From Saprospiraceae bacterium (lineage in GTDB: Bacteria; Bacteroidota; Bacteroidia; Chitinophagales; Saprospiraceae), in the NCBI GenBank assembly GCA_016714085.1, contig JADJNW010000021.1, positions 29,837-93,836 of the forward strand: DNA of 64,000 nt. Direction: 5' to 3'. Position 1 is the first letter of the stretch. Each line of letters starts with the position of its first letter. This document shows positions 46,708-55,286 of this stretch, piece after piece. Position numbers and translations under genes: made by a program. The notes beneath the pieces are model-generated. The model had not been told where the DNA came from and did not search any database. It saw only the letters and a list, made by a program, of their open reading frames with translations.

Positions 46708-48117
46708 ATGAAAGTAGAACAAATCTATACCGGTTGTCTCGCCGAAGCCGCTTATTATATCGAAAGCAATGGCGAAGCAGTAATCATTGACCCATTGCGC
46801 GAAACCGAACCTTATATCGAGCGCGCTAAAGCCGACAATGCCAAGATCAAATACGTACTGGAAACACATTTCCACGCGGATTTTGTGTCAGGACACTTAG
46901 ACCTTCGCAAGAAGACAGGCGCTACGATTGTGTATGGTCCTACCGCTCAGCCTAACTTTGAAGCCCATGTTGCCAAAGATCATGAAATTTTGAAAGTCGG
47001 CAATGTCACGATCAAAGTGTTGCACACCCCCGGTCACACCATGGAATCGACCACTTATCTCTTACGCGATGAAAGTGGCAAGGATTATGCTATTTTCACT
47101 GGCGATACGCTCTTTTTGGGTGATGTAGGTCGCCCTGACCTTGCTGTAAAAACTGACCTCAGCCGCGAAGACTTAGCCGGACATTTGTTCGATAGCCTCC
47201 GCAACCAAATAATGCCTTTAGCAGACGATGTAATTGTGTATCCTGGACACGGCGCAGGCTCTGCTTGCGGTAAGAAAATGAGCAAAGATACCTGGGGTTA
47301 TCTGGGTGATCAGAAAAAATTCAACTATGCACTACGCACCGATATGACAAGGGCTGAGTTTGTAAAAGAAGTAACGACAGGCTTGGTAGATCCACCTCAA
47401 TACTTCCCGAAAAACGCGGTGATGAACAAAATGGGTTATGAAAGTATCGACACGGTGCGCGAGCGCGGCTTGCAAAAATTGAGTGTTCGGGCTTTCAAAG
47501 CAGCATGGGAAGGAGAAGGTGCACTGGTTATTGATGCTCGCCACCAGGATGAGTATTCCAAAGCGCATATTCCGGGAACAATCTTCATCGGCATTGATGA
47601 CAATTTTGCGCCGTGGGTCGGTGCGCTGATTAGCGATCTGCAAACGCCCATCCTGTTTGTTTGTGAACCAGGCAAAGAGAATGAAGTGGTTACACGCTTG
47701 TCGCGGGTGGGTTATGATAATCCGATTGGTTATCTCGATGGTGGTTTTGATGCCTGGGTAAAGGCTGGTGAAGAAGTAGATGCGATTCCTGAGGTGACCG
47801 CAGAAGAGTTTGAAAAGCTTTACAAAAAAGAGAAAATCAACTTACTCGATGTGCGTCGTGAAAGCGAATACAATGCCCAGCATATTGTCGATGCTCAAAA
47901 TTTTCCATTGGACTTCATTAACAAAAACATGAGTGAGGTCAATCGTGACAAAACTTATTATATGCACTGTGAAGGTGGTTATCGCTCGATGATTGCAGCT
48001 TCTATCTTGAAAGCGCGTGGTTTTGAAAAGCTCATCAATATCAAGAGTGGTTTCAAGGCATTGCAAGAAAGGAATTTGCCAATGACAGAATATGTAGAGC
48101 AAACCACAGAACTATAA
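46708..48117 (+). CDS. persulfide dioxygenase-rhodanese fusion (CstB-like)
   Basis: A 469-residue protein with a metallo-beta-lactamase domain (about 1-245) of the ETHE1 type and two rhodanese domains (about 265-355 and 370-465). Metal ligands: THFHADFVSGH, HTPGHT and GDTLFLGDVGRPDL, plus YPGHGAGSACG. The last rhodanese has an active Cys in MHCEGGYRSM; the first has FVCEPGKENE, not a standard loop. Such proteins oxidise persulfides (low molecular weight or protein-bound) to sulfite and thiosulfate. I use the ATG at 46708 (MKVEQIYTG), which matches its paralogue; an in-frame TTG lies 21 codons upstream. FNR-like boxes precede it. Confidence 0.93.
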   Translation: MKVEQIYTGCLAEAAYYIESNGEAVIIDPLRETEPYIERAKADNAKIKYVLETHFHADFVSGHLDLRKKTGATIVYGPTAQPNFEAHVAKDHEILKVGNVTIKVLHTPGHTMESTTYLLRDESGKDYAIFTGDTLFLGDVGRPDLAVKTDLSREDLAGHLFDSLRNQIMPLADDVIVYPGHGAGSACGKKMSKDTWGYLGDQKKFNYALRTDMTRAEFVKEVTTGLVDPPQYFPKNAVMNKMGYESIDTVRERGLQKLSVRAFKAAWEGEGALVIDARHQDEYSKAHIPGTIFIGIDDNFAPWVGALISDLQTPILFVCEPGKENEVVTRLSRVGYDNPIGYLDGGFDAWVKAGEEVDAIPEVTAEEFEKLYKKEKINLLDVRRESEYNAQHIVDAQNFPLDFINKNMSEVNRDKTYYMHCEGGYRSMIAASILKARGFEKLINIKSGFKALQERNLPMTEYVEQTTEL

Positions 48118-48138
48118 ACGATTTAATTTTTTGGTGGC

Positions 48139-48182
48139 AAGGGTTGACCCGACTTGTTCGGGTTGGCCCTTTTCCTTTTTTG
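48139..48182 (+). terminator. rho-independent terminator
   Basis: AAGGGTTGACCCGA and TCGGGTTGGCCCTT pair around a short loop, followed by TTCCTTTTTT. It ends the first persulfide dioxygenase unit. The remaining gap to 48482 holds a weak long inverted repeat of TCTA/TAGA words and then the FNR-like promoter of the rhodanese. Confidence 0.85.
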
Positions 48183-48402
48183 AGACTATGAAATATTAGA
48201 CAATAGACTTTAGATAGGTTTGAAGTAGAAATATAAATGATTTTTCTAATGTCTAAGTGGCTGTTCTAAAATAATTATAGCTTTCATTTGAAACAAACTA
48301 TTGATTTTTCATTTGTTACAAAATGGTCAATGGTTTACCAAAGGTATCCCAATGGGAAATTATCAATTGCTTAAAATCTATTATCTATCGTCTTCAAGAT
48401 TG

Positions 48403-48446
48403 TGATTCCTATCACTGATTCGACCGACAACATTCGACTATTTTTG
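48403..48446 (+). promoter_or_regulatory. single FNR/CRP-like box and -7 element of the rhodanese gene
   Basis: TGAT-TCCT-ATCA at 48403-48414, extended as GTGAT-N4-ATCAC, is a perfect palindrome. TATTTTTG at 48439-48446 is a good -7 box, 30.5 bases from the box centre. A second box at the usual 22-base spacing is not recognisable. The start codon follows 36 bases later. Confidence 0.7.
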
Positions 48447-48482
48447 CAGCATTATTTAAAATCAAACAAATTCTAAACAAGC

Positions 48483-48770
48483 ATGAAAATAAAAGAAATT
48501 TTAGCAAAACCAAATGTCCAGATCGTGGATGTCCGCGAATCGTTGGAGTTTTTCTTTGGTCACGTGAAAGGTTCTGTCAATATTCCCTTGAGTAAATTGG
48601 ATCGAAAAATGAATGATTTCAAGGCTATGAACGGGCCAATTATCTTAGTTTGTGCCAGTGGCAATCGCAGCGGTCAAGCCATGTCGTTTTTGAAATCAAA
48701 AGGCATTAAAGATGTGTATAACGGCGGTGGCTGGCATGACGTCAAGCAGTTGTTGAAGGCTTCTGCGTAG
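48483..48770 (+). CDS. single-domain rhodanese
   Basis: A 95-residue rhodanese, a sulfur-transfer domain that carries a persulfide on Cys. Patterns VQIVDVRESLEFFFGHVKGSVNIPLSKL and the active loop LVCASGNRSGQAMSFLKSKG (Cys near residue 59) are clear. No signal peptide, so cytoplasmic. It sits 64 bases before the second persulfide dioxygenase and likely shares its transcript, handing sulfur to it or taking it from sulfide:quinone oxidoreductase. Confidence 0.93.
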   Translation: MKIKEILAKPNVQIVDVRESLEFFFGHVKGSVNIPLSKLDRKMNDFKAMNGPIILVCASGNRSGQAMSFLKSKGIKDVYNGGGWHDVKQLLKASA

Positions 48771-48834
48771 CATCGAACGAAAATTACATGAGGATTGTTT
48801 CATATATTCGCATTATAAATAAAGATTGAACATC

Positions 48835-50286
48835 ATGAAAGTTGAACAAATCTATACGGGCTGTCTCGCTCAGGGCGCATATTACATTGAGAGTAGGGGC
48901 GAAGCAGTCATTATCGATCCCCTTCGCGAAACGCAACCATATCTTGATAAATTAGAACAAGAAGGAGCAACGCTTAAATACATTTTCGAGACGCATTTCC
49001 ACGCGGATTTTGTATCGGGGCATTTGGATTTAGCTAAGAAAACAGGCGCTACCATTGTGTATGGTCCTGGTGCAAAAACTGAATTTGAGAAATACGAAGC
49101 CAAGGACAACGAAGAACTCAGGGTTGGAGCTATAACCTTCCGCATCCTGCACACGCCAGGGCACACGCTAGAGAGTACGACCTTTTTGTTGTTGGATGAA
49201 AAGGGTAAGGAATACGCGATTTTCTCTGGGGACACACTGTTTATTGGCGATGTTGGCCGCCCGGACTTGGCACAAAAAGCAGGCAGTATTACAACAGAGG
49301 ACTTGGCGGGCTGGTTATTTGATAGCCTACGCAACAAAATTATGCCTTTGCCCAATGACGTAATCGTTTATCCGGCGCACGGCGCGGGTTCGGCCTGTGG
49401 CAAAAGCATGAGCAAAGAAACCTGGGACACTTTAGGTAATCAAAAGCGCAGCAATTATGCCCTTCGTGCAGGTATGACCCGCGAAGAATTTATCAAAGAG
49501 GTGACCTTGGGGCTATTACCTCCGCCGCAATATTTTGCGAAAAACGCAATGATGAATAAGCAGGGCTATGATAGCATTGATAATGTGTTGCAACGAGGCG
49601 CAGTAGCATTGAATCCTGAAGCGTTTGAGTTGGTGGTGGAAAGCGAAGGCGCGCTGGTATTAGACACTCGCCATGAAAGCATTTTCCATCAAGGCTTTAT
49701 TCCGAATTCCATTTTTATTGGCATTGACGGTAGCTTTGCGCCGTGGGTCGGGGCATTAATTCCTGATTTGCAACAGCCGATTGTGTTGGTTTGTGATGAA
49801 GGTCGCGCCGAAGAAGTCGTGACGCGCCTTGCCCGCGTGGGCTACGACAATACCTTAGGTTATTTGGAAGATGGCATCGAAGCTTGGAAAGCAGCAGGTA
49901 AAGAAGTGGATACGATTGAGTCCATCACAGCAGAAGAATTAGCAAAACGCTATTTCAATGGCAAGGCTGAAAATATGCTGGATGTGCGCAAGCCAACTGA
50001 ATATTTATCACAACATTTAACAGACGCTGAAAATTTTCCGTTGGATTATATCAATAACATCATGTTTCGCTTAAATCGTGATCAAGTATATCATGTTCAC
50101 TGTGCTGGAGGTTATCGATCTATGATTACCGCTTCGATTTTGAAGGCGCGTGGTTTTGAAAATATCATAGATGTGAATGGTGGCTGGAAGGCAATAGAGG
50201 CAACGGATTTGCCCAAGACAAATTATATCTGCCCTACCGAGCTTCCACAGGAAGTAATTGATGCGGCAGTAGAGGCGGTGGTGTAA
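48835..50286 (+). CDS. second persulfide dioxygenase-rhodanese fusion (CstB-like paralogue)
   Basis: A 483-residue paralogue of the 46708 protein, collinear over its whole length, with the same MBL motifs (THFHADFVSGH, HTPGHT, GDTLFIGDVGRPDL, HGAGSACGKSMS) and two rhodanese domains. The last has the active loop HCAGGYRSM; the first reads LVCDEGRAEE, again non-standard. The C-terminus is extended by about 15 residues (LPQEVIDAAVEAVV). Start ATG at 48835 (MKVEQIYTG). Two copies in tandem suggest an old duplication, possibly with different partners or thiol substrates. A hairpin terminator follows. Confidence 0.93.
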   Translation: MKVEQIYTGCLAQGAYYIESRGEAVIIDPLRETQPYLDKLEQEGATLKYIFETHFHADFVSGHLDLAKKTGATIVYGPGAKTEFEKYEAKDNEELRVGAITFRILHTPGHTLESTTFLLLDEKGKEYAIFSGDTLFIGDVGRPDLAQKAGSITTEDLAGWLFDSLRNKIMPLPNDVIVYPAHGAGSACGKSMSKETWDTLGNQKRSNYALRAGMTREEFIKEVTLGLLPPPQYFAKNAMMNKQGYDSIDNVLQRGAVALNPEAFELVVESEGALVLDTRHESIFHQGFIPNSIFIGIDGSFAPWVGALIPDLQQPIVLVCDEGRAEEVVTRLARVGYDNTLGYLEDGIEAWKAAGKEVDTIESITAEELAKRYFNGKAENMLDVRKPTEYLSQHLTDAENFPLDYINNIMFRLNRDQVYHVHCAGGYRSMITASILKARGFENIIDVNGGWKAIEATDLPKTNYICPTELPQEVIDAAVEAVV

Positions 50287-50315
50287 AGATTATAATTCAA
50301 ATACATAATAAATTG

Positions 50316-50350
50316 GCAGGCGGTTATTAAAAAAACCGCTTGCTTTATTA
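50316..50350 (+). terminator. terminator after the second persulfide dioxygenase
   Basis: GCAGGCGGTT (50316-50325) and AACCGCTTGC (50334-50343) form a 10-bp stem with one G-U type mismatch, followed by TTTATT. Confidence 0.75.
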
Positions 50351-50362
50351 AAATTTGAACCT

Positions 50363-50956
50363 ATGAAAACCAAATTATTACTTTCCATCTTTACAATTTT
50401 ATTACTTTTAATTACTGCTTGTAATAAAAAACCAACCTCAACAGCAGATCAATCTACTACAAACAATACTGTTTTTATTGAAAAAGGCTTGGAAATAGCG
50501 GGCGCTACGCAAGCCACCATGAGCGCACAACTCAAGCAGGCTATGGAAACTGGTGGTGTACCGAATGCGGTGCAATATTGCAACGTAGCTGCTTATCCTA
50601 TTGCCGATAGCTTATCAAAAATTCATCATGCAACCATTCGCCGTGTAACAGACAAATCCCGTAATCCTGCTAATGCGATGAATGAGCGAGAGCAACTGAT
50701 TTTCAAACAGTTCAAAGAAAAATGGAACGCTGAACAACCCGCAACGCCTATTGTCGAGCAACTCGAAAATGGGGAGATCGCTTTTTATGCGCCGATTACC
50801 TTACAATCCTTGTGTACCAACTGCCACGGCAAACTTGGCGAAACGCTCCAGCCAGAAAATTATGCAGTGATTCAAAACCTATATCCTCAAGACAAAGCAA
50901 TTGATTACGTAGAAGGCGATTTGCGCGGTATGTGGAGTATTGTGATGAAAAAGTAA
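50363..50956 (+). CDS. heme-binding DUF3365 lipoprotein
   Basis: A 197-residue lipoprotein: lipobox LLLLITACN (Cys at about 20), a linker, then a DUF3365 (Tll0287-like) domain with one c-type heme motif CTNCHG near residue 155. Such domains are heme-bound sensors or periplasmic electron carriers. It follows the sulfur genes after a terminator, so a link to sulfide oxidation is plausible but unproven. It ends in a compound hairpin region. Confidence 0.88.
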   Translation: MKTKLLLSIFTILLLLITACNKKPTSTADQSTTNNTVFIEKGLEIAGATQATMSAQLKQAMETGGVPNAVQYCNVAAYPIADSLSKIHHATIRRVTDKSRNPANAMNEREQLIFKQFKEKWNAEQPATPIVEQLENGEIAFYAPITLQSLCTNCHGKLGETLQPENYAVIQNLYPQDKAIDYVEGDLRGMWSIVMKK

Positions 50957-50986
50957 TAATATTAAATTTTATTTTGTAATAAAAAA

Positions 50987-51024
50987 CACTACTAGTCATT
51001 GATTAGTAGCGCTTTCGCTTTTTT
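50987..51024 (+). terminator. terminator after the heme lipoprotein gene
   Basis: CTACTA...TAGTAG (50989-50994 with 51004-51009) followed by AGCG-CTTT-CGCT and a T6 run. Two small stems and a T tract give a plausible terminator. Confidence 0.7.
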
Positions 51025-51057
51025 ATATATTTGAATAAAAAATTTCGATTATATAAT

Positions 51058-51065
51058 TAAATTTG
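51058..51065 (+). promoter_or_regulatory. -7 element of the EAD-like/ABC operon
   Basis: TAAATTTG matches TAnnTTTG; TTTG lies upstream at 51030-51033 with a 24-base spacer, slightly longer than usual. The first gene begins about 50 bases downstream. Confidence 0.45.
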
Positions 51066-51114
51066 CTGGAACGACAAAAATTACGAAACCCTAATAATCC
51101 ATCGTACCTCGCTT

Positions 51115-51414
51115 TTGATTCCCGCAAACGACATATTAGCCAGACGAAACGAAATCAAAGATTGCATTGCCGCTGCTGACATGGAACGAGCAGTAAAGCG
51201 GTTGATTGATTTTGTGCGGGAGTTTCAAGCAGGAATGGAGGATGAGGTGATTATTTTGAGTATGGATTACTATGAATTAAGTAAAGAAGAACGTCTGGAC
51301 ATCATACCTTACGAAACGGCGAAGCAATCGAAACGTAAAATTGCTCACCGAATTTTATTAACGCTCAATAGTACTTTGAGCAAATTGGAATTGCATGACG
51401 GAGCATTTGCATAA
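51115..51414 (+). CDS. EAD11-like small protein, first of two
   Basis: A 99-residue all-helical protein that I match by pattern to effector-associated domain 11 (EAD11), small death-like adaptor domains described in bacterial NTPase conflict systems. The pattern is an N-terminal helix IKDCIAAADMERAVKRLIDF, then MEDEVIILSMDYYELSKEERL and YETAKQSKRKIAHRILLTL. No ATG is available; a TTG at 51115 is the likely start, 50 bases after a -7 box. It overlaps the next gene by 20 bases. Its sequence resembles that gene's product, so they are probably an ancient pair. A stand-alone EAD beside an ABC system is unusual. The family call needs profile confirmation. Confidence 0.65.
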   Translation: MIPANDILARRNEIKDCIAAADMERAVKRLIDFVREFQAGMEDEVIILSMDYYELSKEERLDIIPYETAKQSKRKIAHRILLTLNSTLSKLELHDGAFA

Positions 51415-51730
51415 CAGCGCAGAACAAATCAAACGCACTTTACAGCAACATCCCCTCAACGGTGCGGATTTACTCGTGGATTTTGCCCGGCGCTATGCTG
51501 CCAATGCACAATGGGAAGATGAGGTGATTTTGCTCAAAATGGATTTGTCAACTACGGCGGAAGAGTCACAGAGAGCAGCAATCGTTCAGCAATTGGAAAG
51601 CATCATCGACCAAATTGTCCAAAATTACTCGCCGGAGTTAACAAACAACATCAGCGCAAAAGAGCAACAAATCGCCGAGCGTGTAAAAGCTCAAATAATT
51701 GACCCCAAAAATTGTACTGGAAGCTTATAA
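51395..51730 (+). CDS. EAD11-like small protein, second of two
   Basis: A 111-residue helical protein with the same pattern as its neighbour: QIKRTLQQHPLNGADLLVDFARRY, then WEDEVILLKMDLSTTAEESQR and IVQQLESIIDQIVQNY, plus a charged C-terminal helix (AKEQQIAERVKAQI). The shared core, LxDFxR followed by EDEVIxLxMD, suggests duplication. The ATG at 51395 lies inside the preceding gene, and its 3' end overlaps the ABC ATPase by 32 bases. Two similar adaptors could form a hetero-oligomer or bind different partners. Function unknown. Confidence 0.65.
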   Translation: MTEHLHNSAEQIKRTLQQHPLNGADLLVDFARRYAANAQWEDEVILLKMDLSTTAEESQRAAIVQQLESIIDQIVQNYSPELTNNISAKEQQIAERVKAQIIDPKNCTGSL

Positions 51731-52634
51731 CTTAAAGAAGCTCTACCGCAGCACCAGTTTCACGATGGAACTGGAGCATCTGGAATTACGCCTGGGCAAA
51801 ATCACGGGCTTGGTGGGCGAAAATGCTACCGGCAAAACGACACTTTTTCGCATTCTGGCGGGCGATTTGGCGCGTGATGCTGGTGGATTATATTATCCTT
51901 TATTCCAGCGAGGTAAGCGCTTAAATTGGATACTACTCAAACAGAAAATTGCTTACGTGCCGCAGGAACTATCAAAATGGCACGGCTCGTTGCTAGACAA
52001 TCTCAAATATGAAGCTGCGATGCATGGCATCAAAGGCGAAACCAATCGTAAAGCAGTGAATTACATCGTTCAGCGCTTAGGGCTTTCGCCCTACTTGGAC
52101 AATAGCTGGCAACAACTTTCAGGGGGCTACAAGCTTCGCTTTGTGCTGGCAAAAGCTTTGGTGCGGAAGCCGCAACTACTCATCTTGGACGAACCACTGG
52201 CAAATTTGGACATCAAGACCCAAATCACGGTACTGACCGATTTGCAAAACCTTGCCAAAAGTCTACGCGACCCAATGGCTATTATTGTAAGCTCCCAGCA
52301 CCTGCACGAGATAGAAGCCGTGGCAGATCAAATGCTATTCATGCACGAAGGTACGGCGGAGCATCTAGGCAGCATCGCTGATTACGGCAACAACCGCACG
52401 CATAATACCTTTGAACTGACCTGTGGATTACCGTACAACGAACTGGTAAAAACACTGATCGACTTTCCTTACCAAAAAATATGGAGCAATGGAATGACTT
52501 ACTTCGTAACTACTGCGCTAGATGTGAGCGGCTACGAACTGCTGCAATACCTCGCCGAGCGCAATGTGACCATACGCTACTACCGTGATATTAGCCAATC
52601 CGTCAAAACTAGGTTCTATGAAGCATATCTCTAA
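51699..52634 (+). CDS. ABC transporter ATP-binding protein of the EAD-linked operon
   Basis: A 311-residue ABC ATPase. Walker A GENATGKTT (about residues 40-48), Q-loop in YVPQELSKW, signature LSGGYKLRF, Walker B LLILDEPLANLD and the switch His in SQHLHEIE are complete. About 90 residues follow the ATPase core, as in ABC-2-type exporters. A TTG at 51699 starts the frame and overlaps the previous gene; a later start is possible. It overlaps the membrane gene by 17 bases, so both subunits are coupled. Substrate or signal unknown. Confidence 0.85.
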   Translation: MTPKIVLEAYNLKKLYRSTSFTMELEHLELRLGKITGLVGENATGKTTLFRILAGDLARDAGGLYYPLFQRGKRLNWILLKQKIAYVPQELSKWHGSLLDNLKYEAAMHGIKGETNRKAVNYIVQRLGLSPYLDNSWQQLSGGYKLRFVLAKALVRKPQLLILDEPLANLDIKTQITVLTDLQNLAKSLRDPMAIIVSSQHLHEIEAVADQMLFMHEGTAEHLGSIADYGNNRTHNTFELTCGLPYNELVKTLIDFPYQKIWSNGMTYFVTTALDVSGYELLQYLAERNVTIRYYRDISQSVKTRFYEAYL

Positions 52635-54240
52635 ATGGCTGATACCTGGATTTCTCCGTCGTTTTGACGATTATTTACTTGAAAACTACCCAGTTATCTG
52701 GCGAACGCGAGGACATTTTGTGCTGTTTTACTCCGTCTTTAGTATTATTCTTTTATTCATTGGAGGATTTTTCTACCCTGTTTCCCTTACAGACCCTACA
52801 GTCGACCCTGTCCAACCTATTTATATTGGAATTGATTCTATTCCTTTTTCGCTTATACCTTTAATAATTGGCGTTATAGGTGTTTTATACTGGGCTTACT
52901 TACAATACTGGCTCTTTCAACAAGACCCAGCACCTACTAAAGTATTTTTAACATTGGGCATTTACGCTGTTGGATTATTCACGATTCTTGCATTGATTCC
53001 TATTTCATTTCGCATGGGTACAATAGTGAGCACGGCCTATTTTCTCATGGATGAAAAGGATATCCAGCATCTGGAGGAGAATGACTTCTTTTTGTATGGC
53101 ATGATATTATTAAATAGCGACGATTACCAAGAACAAGCGGATACATTCTTTCAGCGAAGAGCTGCCATTTTTAAGCGTGTCAAACAGTTTGAAGATACAC
53201 TGCTCCAAAATCGCTATGATCTTCCTTTTCTTGTGCAAGAAGGAGCAGTTGACTCTCAGGCATTAAATAATGCTTATACAATATACCCTTTAGATTTATC
53301 CCGAGCATATGCTTATAAGTCTTTTGGAGCCGATTTTTCATCTAGGGCGGAGGGCTTATATGAGCGCATATACCGAAAGAATATGTATAGTCCAACATCT
53401 AATAAATTTTCGATAACATTTTTTATTTTATATGCTGCCAATGATCAAAAATATTCAAAAGCAGACCGAAGTGTTAGATTTAAGCAGGCAACAACTATCA
53501 ATGGAAAAGTAGTGCCTCCTCCTCCCCCCAAACCAAAACTTTCCTACTGGAATTATCTTCCCGATTATCAAAAATATTATGAAAGAAACATTTTAGCTCG
53601 ATTCGATACTTCGATTTTAGAAAAATATAAAATAACGCCTGAGTACGACACTGTCCATTTAAAGGATTTCAATTCCTTCAATTTAATAAAAAGTGATTCC
53701 CTGGCAACTATCCCCAAGCATATTTATCAGCTGGAAGATGGTGTACGCTCGGTAAAAAATGCCCGGCAATACCTTCAGAAAAGTGTATGGCTGCGTTATT
53801 TATGGGATTTATTGATCAATTTTTCGTTATTGTACTTAGTCTTTGCCGCATCACCTTATTTATCGTTTAGAAGTATTTTAGCAGTGCTCGTCGTTTATAT
53901 CGGGTATTTTATTGGTTTGCCTTCCTTGAGTATTTCCATGGAATTTAGCCAGGAAGTTAATTCCTATTTAAATATTTTCCCCATTCGGTTTACATATATA
54001 TTGCCAGTAATCATTTCTTTATTAGCATTAAGCTTTTTTGCTATAAAAAAACAGCGGAGCAATGTGCCTTTTATTATTTTCCAATTTCTCACCGTGAGTA
54101 TTCTGGCAGTAATAATTGGTATTAATTTTTTAAAGGAGTCTATTAGACCTGACTATATCGTTTTGTTTTGTACTCATCTTCTAGGAGTGGCAGGAATATT
54201 GTTGATTGCACATATTTCCGCGCAGCCCAAGTCTTCCTAA
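52618..54240 (+). CDS. membrane subunit of the EAD-linked ABC system
   Basis: A 540-residue membrane protein that I do not recognise as a named permease. Three hydrophobic segments (about 30-55, 75-100, 108-130) come first, then a large polar region (about 135-385) and five more (about 390-530). Whether the large region is periplasmic or cytoplasmic is not settled by sequence. The polar region includes a proline run (VVPPPPPKPKLSYWNYLPDY). ATG at 52618 lies inside the ATPase gene. The layout differs from FtsX or ABC-2 domains that I know and may be a sensor-exporter. Confidence 0.7.
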   Translation: MKHISKWLIPGFLRRFDDYLLENYPVIWRTRGHFVLFYSVFSIILLFIGGFFYPVSLTDPTVDPVQPIYIGIDSIPFSLIPLIIGVIGVLYWAYLQYWLFQQDPAPTKVFLTLGIYAVGLFTILALIPISFRMGTIVSTAYFLMDEKDIQHLEENDFFLYGMILLNSDDYQEQADTFFQRRAAIFKRVKQFEDTLLQNRYDLPFLVQEGAVDSQALNNAYTIYPLDLSRAYAYKSFGADFSSRAEGLYERIYRKNMYSPTSNKFSITFFILYAANDQKYSKADRSVRFKQATTINGKVVPPPPPKPKLSYWNYLPDYQKYYERNILARFDTSILEKYKITPEYDTVHLKDFNSFNLIKSDSLATIPKHIYQLEDGVRSVKNARQYLQKSVWLRYLWDLLINFSLLYLVFAASPYLSFRSILAVLVVYIGYFIGLPSLSISMEFSQEVNSYLNIFPIRFTYILPVIISLLALSFFAIKKQRSNVPFIIFQFLTVSILAVIIGINFLKESIRPDYIVLFCTHLLGVAGILLIAHISAQPKSS

Positions 54241-54244
54241 CACA

Positions 54245-54280
54245 CCTAACGAAAAGCGCCACCCACCGGGGCAGCGCCAT
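54245..54280. terminator. possible bidirectional hairpin at convergent gene ends
   Basis: AAAAGCGCCACCC and GGGGCAGCGC pair with two mismatches in the middle; an A run on one side would give a T tail for the minus strand. It lies between the ABC membrane gene and the convergent 54314 gene. Confidence 0.4.
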
Positions 54281-54313
54281 CTACTTAAAACAAATTTGCA
54301 CAATGCATGAGGA

Positions 54314-54814
54314 TTACACTTCTGGCTCAAGTTCTTCGTTGTTTTCTTCTTCTGCCTCTTCCGCTTGTGCCCGTTTGTAGAACTCATCGAGTTCGCGCAA
54401 GGCATTGTCGAGTGAAGGGTCGAGTTTATTGGCAGTGCGGAGCGTGTCGTGCACTACTTTCACGAGCTTCATCGCATCAATGCCGTACGCCATGAGAGTA
54501 TCATCGGTGTTTTCCTGGACTTCTTCGAGGTGTGAATAGAAACGCCTCAACCCTATATGCGCCCCCAATAATTTTGTGATATAACTCACCTCAAAATCAC
54601 GCGGCATCCGCTGCTCGTATTGGTCGGACAGGCGCTCGCCCACTTGTACATACGCCACGCGGCGATTGCCCATTTTGCGCTGAAACCGGCGCTCCTCCAG
54701 CGAAAGTCTAATCTTGAATTTTTGAACACGCTGCTTGATGCTAATCATGTCTTTTTCCAACTGCTTCAGTTCTTCTTCCGTTGGTAATTGATCAAAATTT
54801 ACATACGTTTTCAT
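54314..54814 (-). CDS. hypothetical coiled-coil protein
   Basis: A 166-residue soluble helical protein rich in charged residues, with an N-terminal coiled region (TEEELKQLEKDMISIKQRVQKFKIRLSLEERRFQRKMG), a central helical part and an acidic C-terminus (EEAEEENNEELEPE). No family known to me. I prefer the ATG at 54814 (MKTYVNFDQLP) to one 17 codons upstream. A 21-bp array begins 219 bases upstream of that ATG. Confidence 0.7.
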   Translation of the reverse strand: MKTYVNFDQLPTEEELKQLEKDMISIKQRVQKFKIRLSLEERRFQRKMGNRRVAYVQVGERLSDQYEQRMPRDFEVSYITKLLGAHIGLRRFYSHLEEVQENTDDTLMAYGIDAMKLVKVVHDTLRTANKLDPSLDNALRELDEFYKRAQAEEAEEENNEELEPEV

Positions 54815-55032
54815 GTACCAGCTTTTTATTTGATGAAATAAAGAGATTATCCAAGCCAGATACAAGCCAATTGTGTAATGAAGGGTATGTGTTTATTCAA
54901 TGTTTGGGAAGAAAAATAATATGTAGCTTTTGTGTGGTGATGCAAGATACCTATTTTTTACTATTCGTGTCAAGTTAGGAATGAAAATTTAGTCCGTAGC
55001 ATCCGCGTTTTAGTTGTACACTACAAGAAGGA

Positions 55033-55286
55033 AGTTCAGCACTTCAATGGAGTAGTTCTGAACTAAAAGGTAGTAGTTCTGAACTTCAGAATTGGAGTTC
55101 AAAACATCATTAATAGTAGATAATAACTTGATTGCTTTAGTAAAAAACTAATTCATTGTAGTTCAGTACTAAAAAAGATTAGTTGTACTACTACGACTAA
55201 GAAGTTTCTAACTGCTACCTTGTAGTGCTGAACTAAAAGCAAGATGTTCCTAACTTCAAGGCTGATGTTTCACACTTCTTTCCTGA
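55033..55286. repeat. 21-bp register array with core AGTTCTGAAC, 12 units
   Basis: Cores start at 55033, 55054, 55075, 55096, 55118, 55139, 55160, 55181, 55203, 55224, 55245 and 55266: steps of 21 bases with two steps of 22. The best core, AGTTC-N-GAACT, is palindromic. Spacers vary freely. It is unrelated in sequence to the arrays at 5653 and 20585 but shares their period and distance from a start codon. Confidence 0.82.

Noticed and set aside
51115..51730. Toxin-antitoxin pair from two small overlapping genes
   Set aside because: The two products resemble each other and overlap an ABC operon. Neither shows a toxin or DNA-binding antitoxin pattern.
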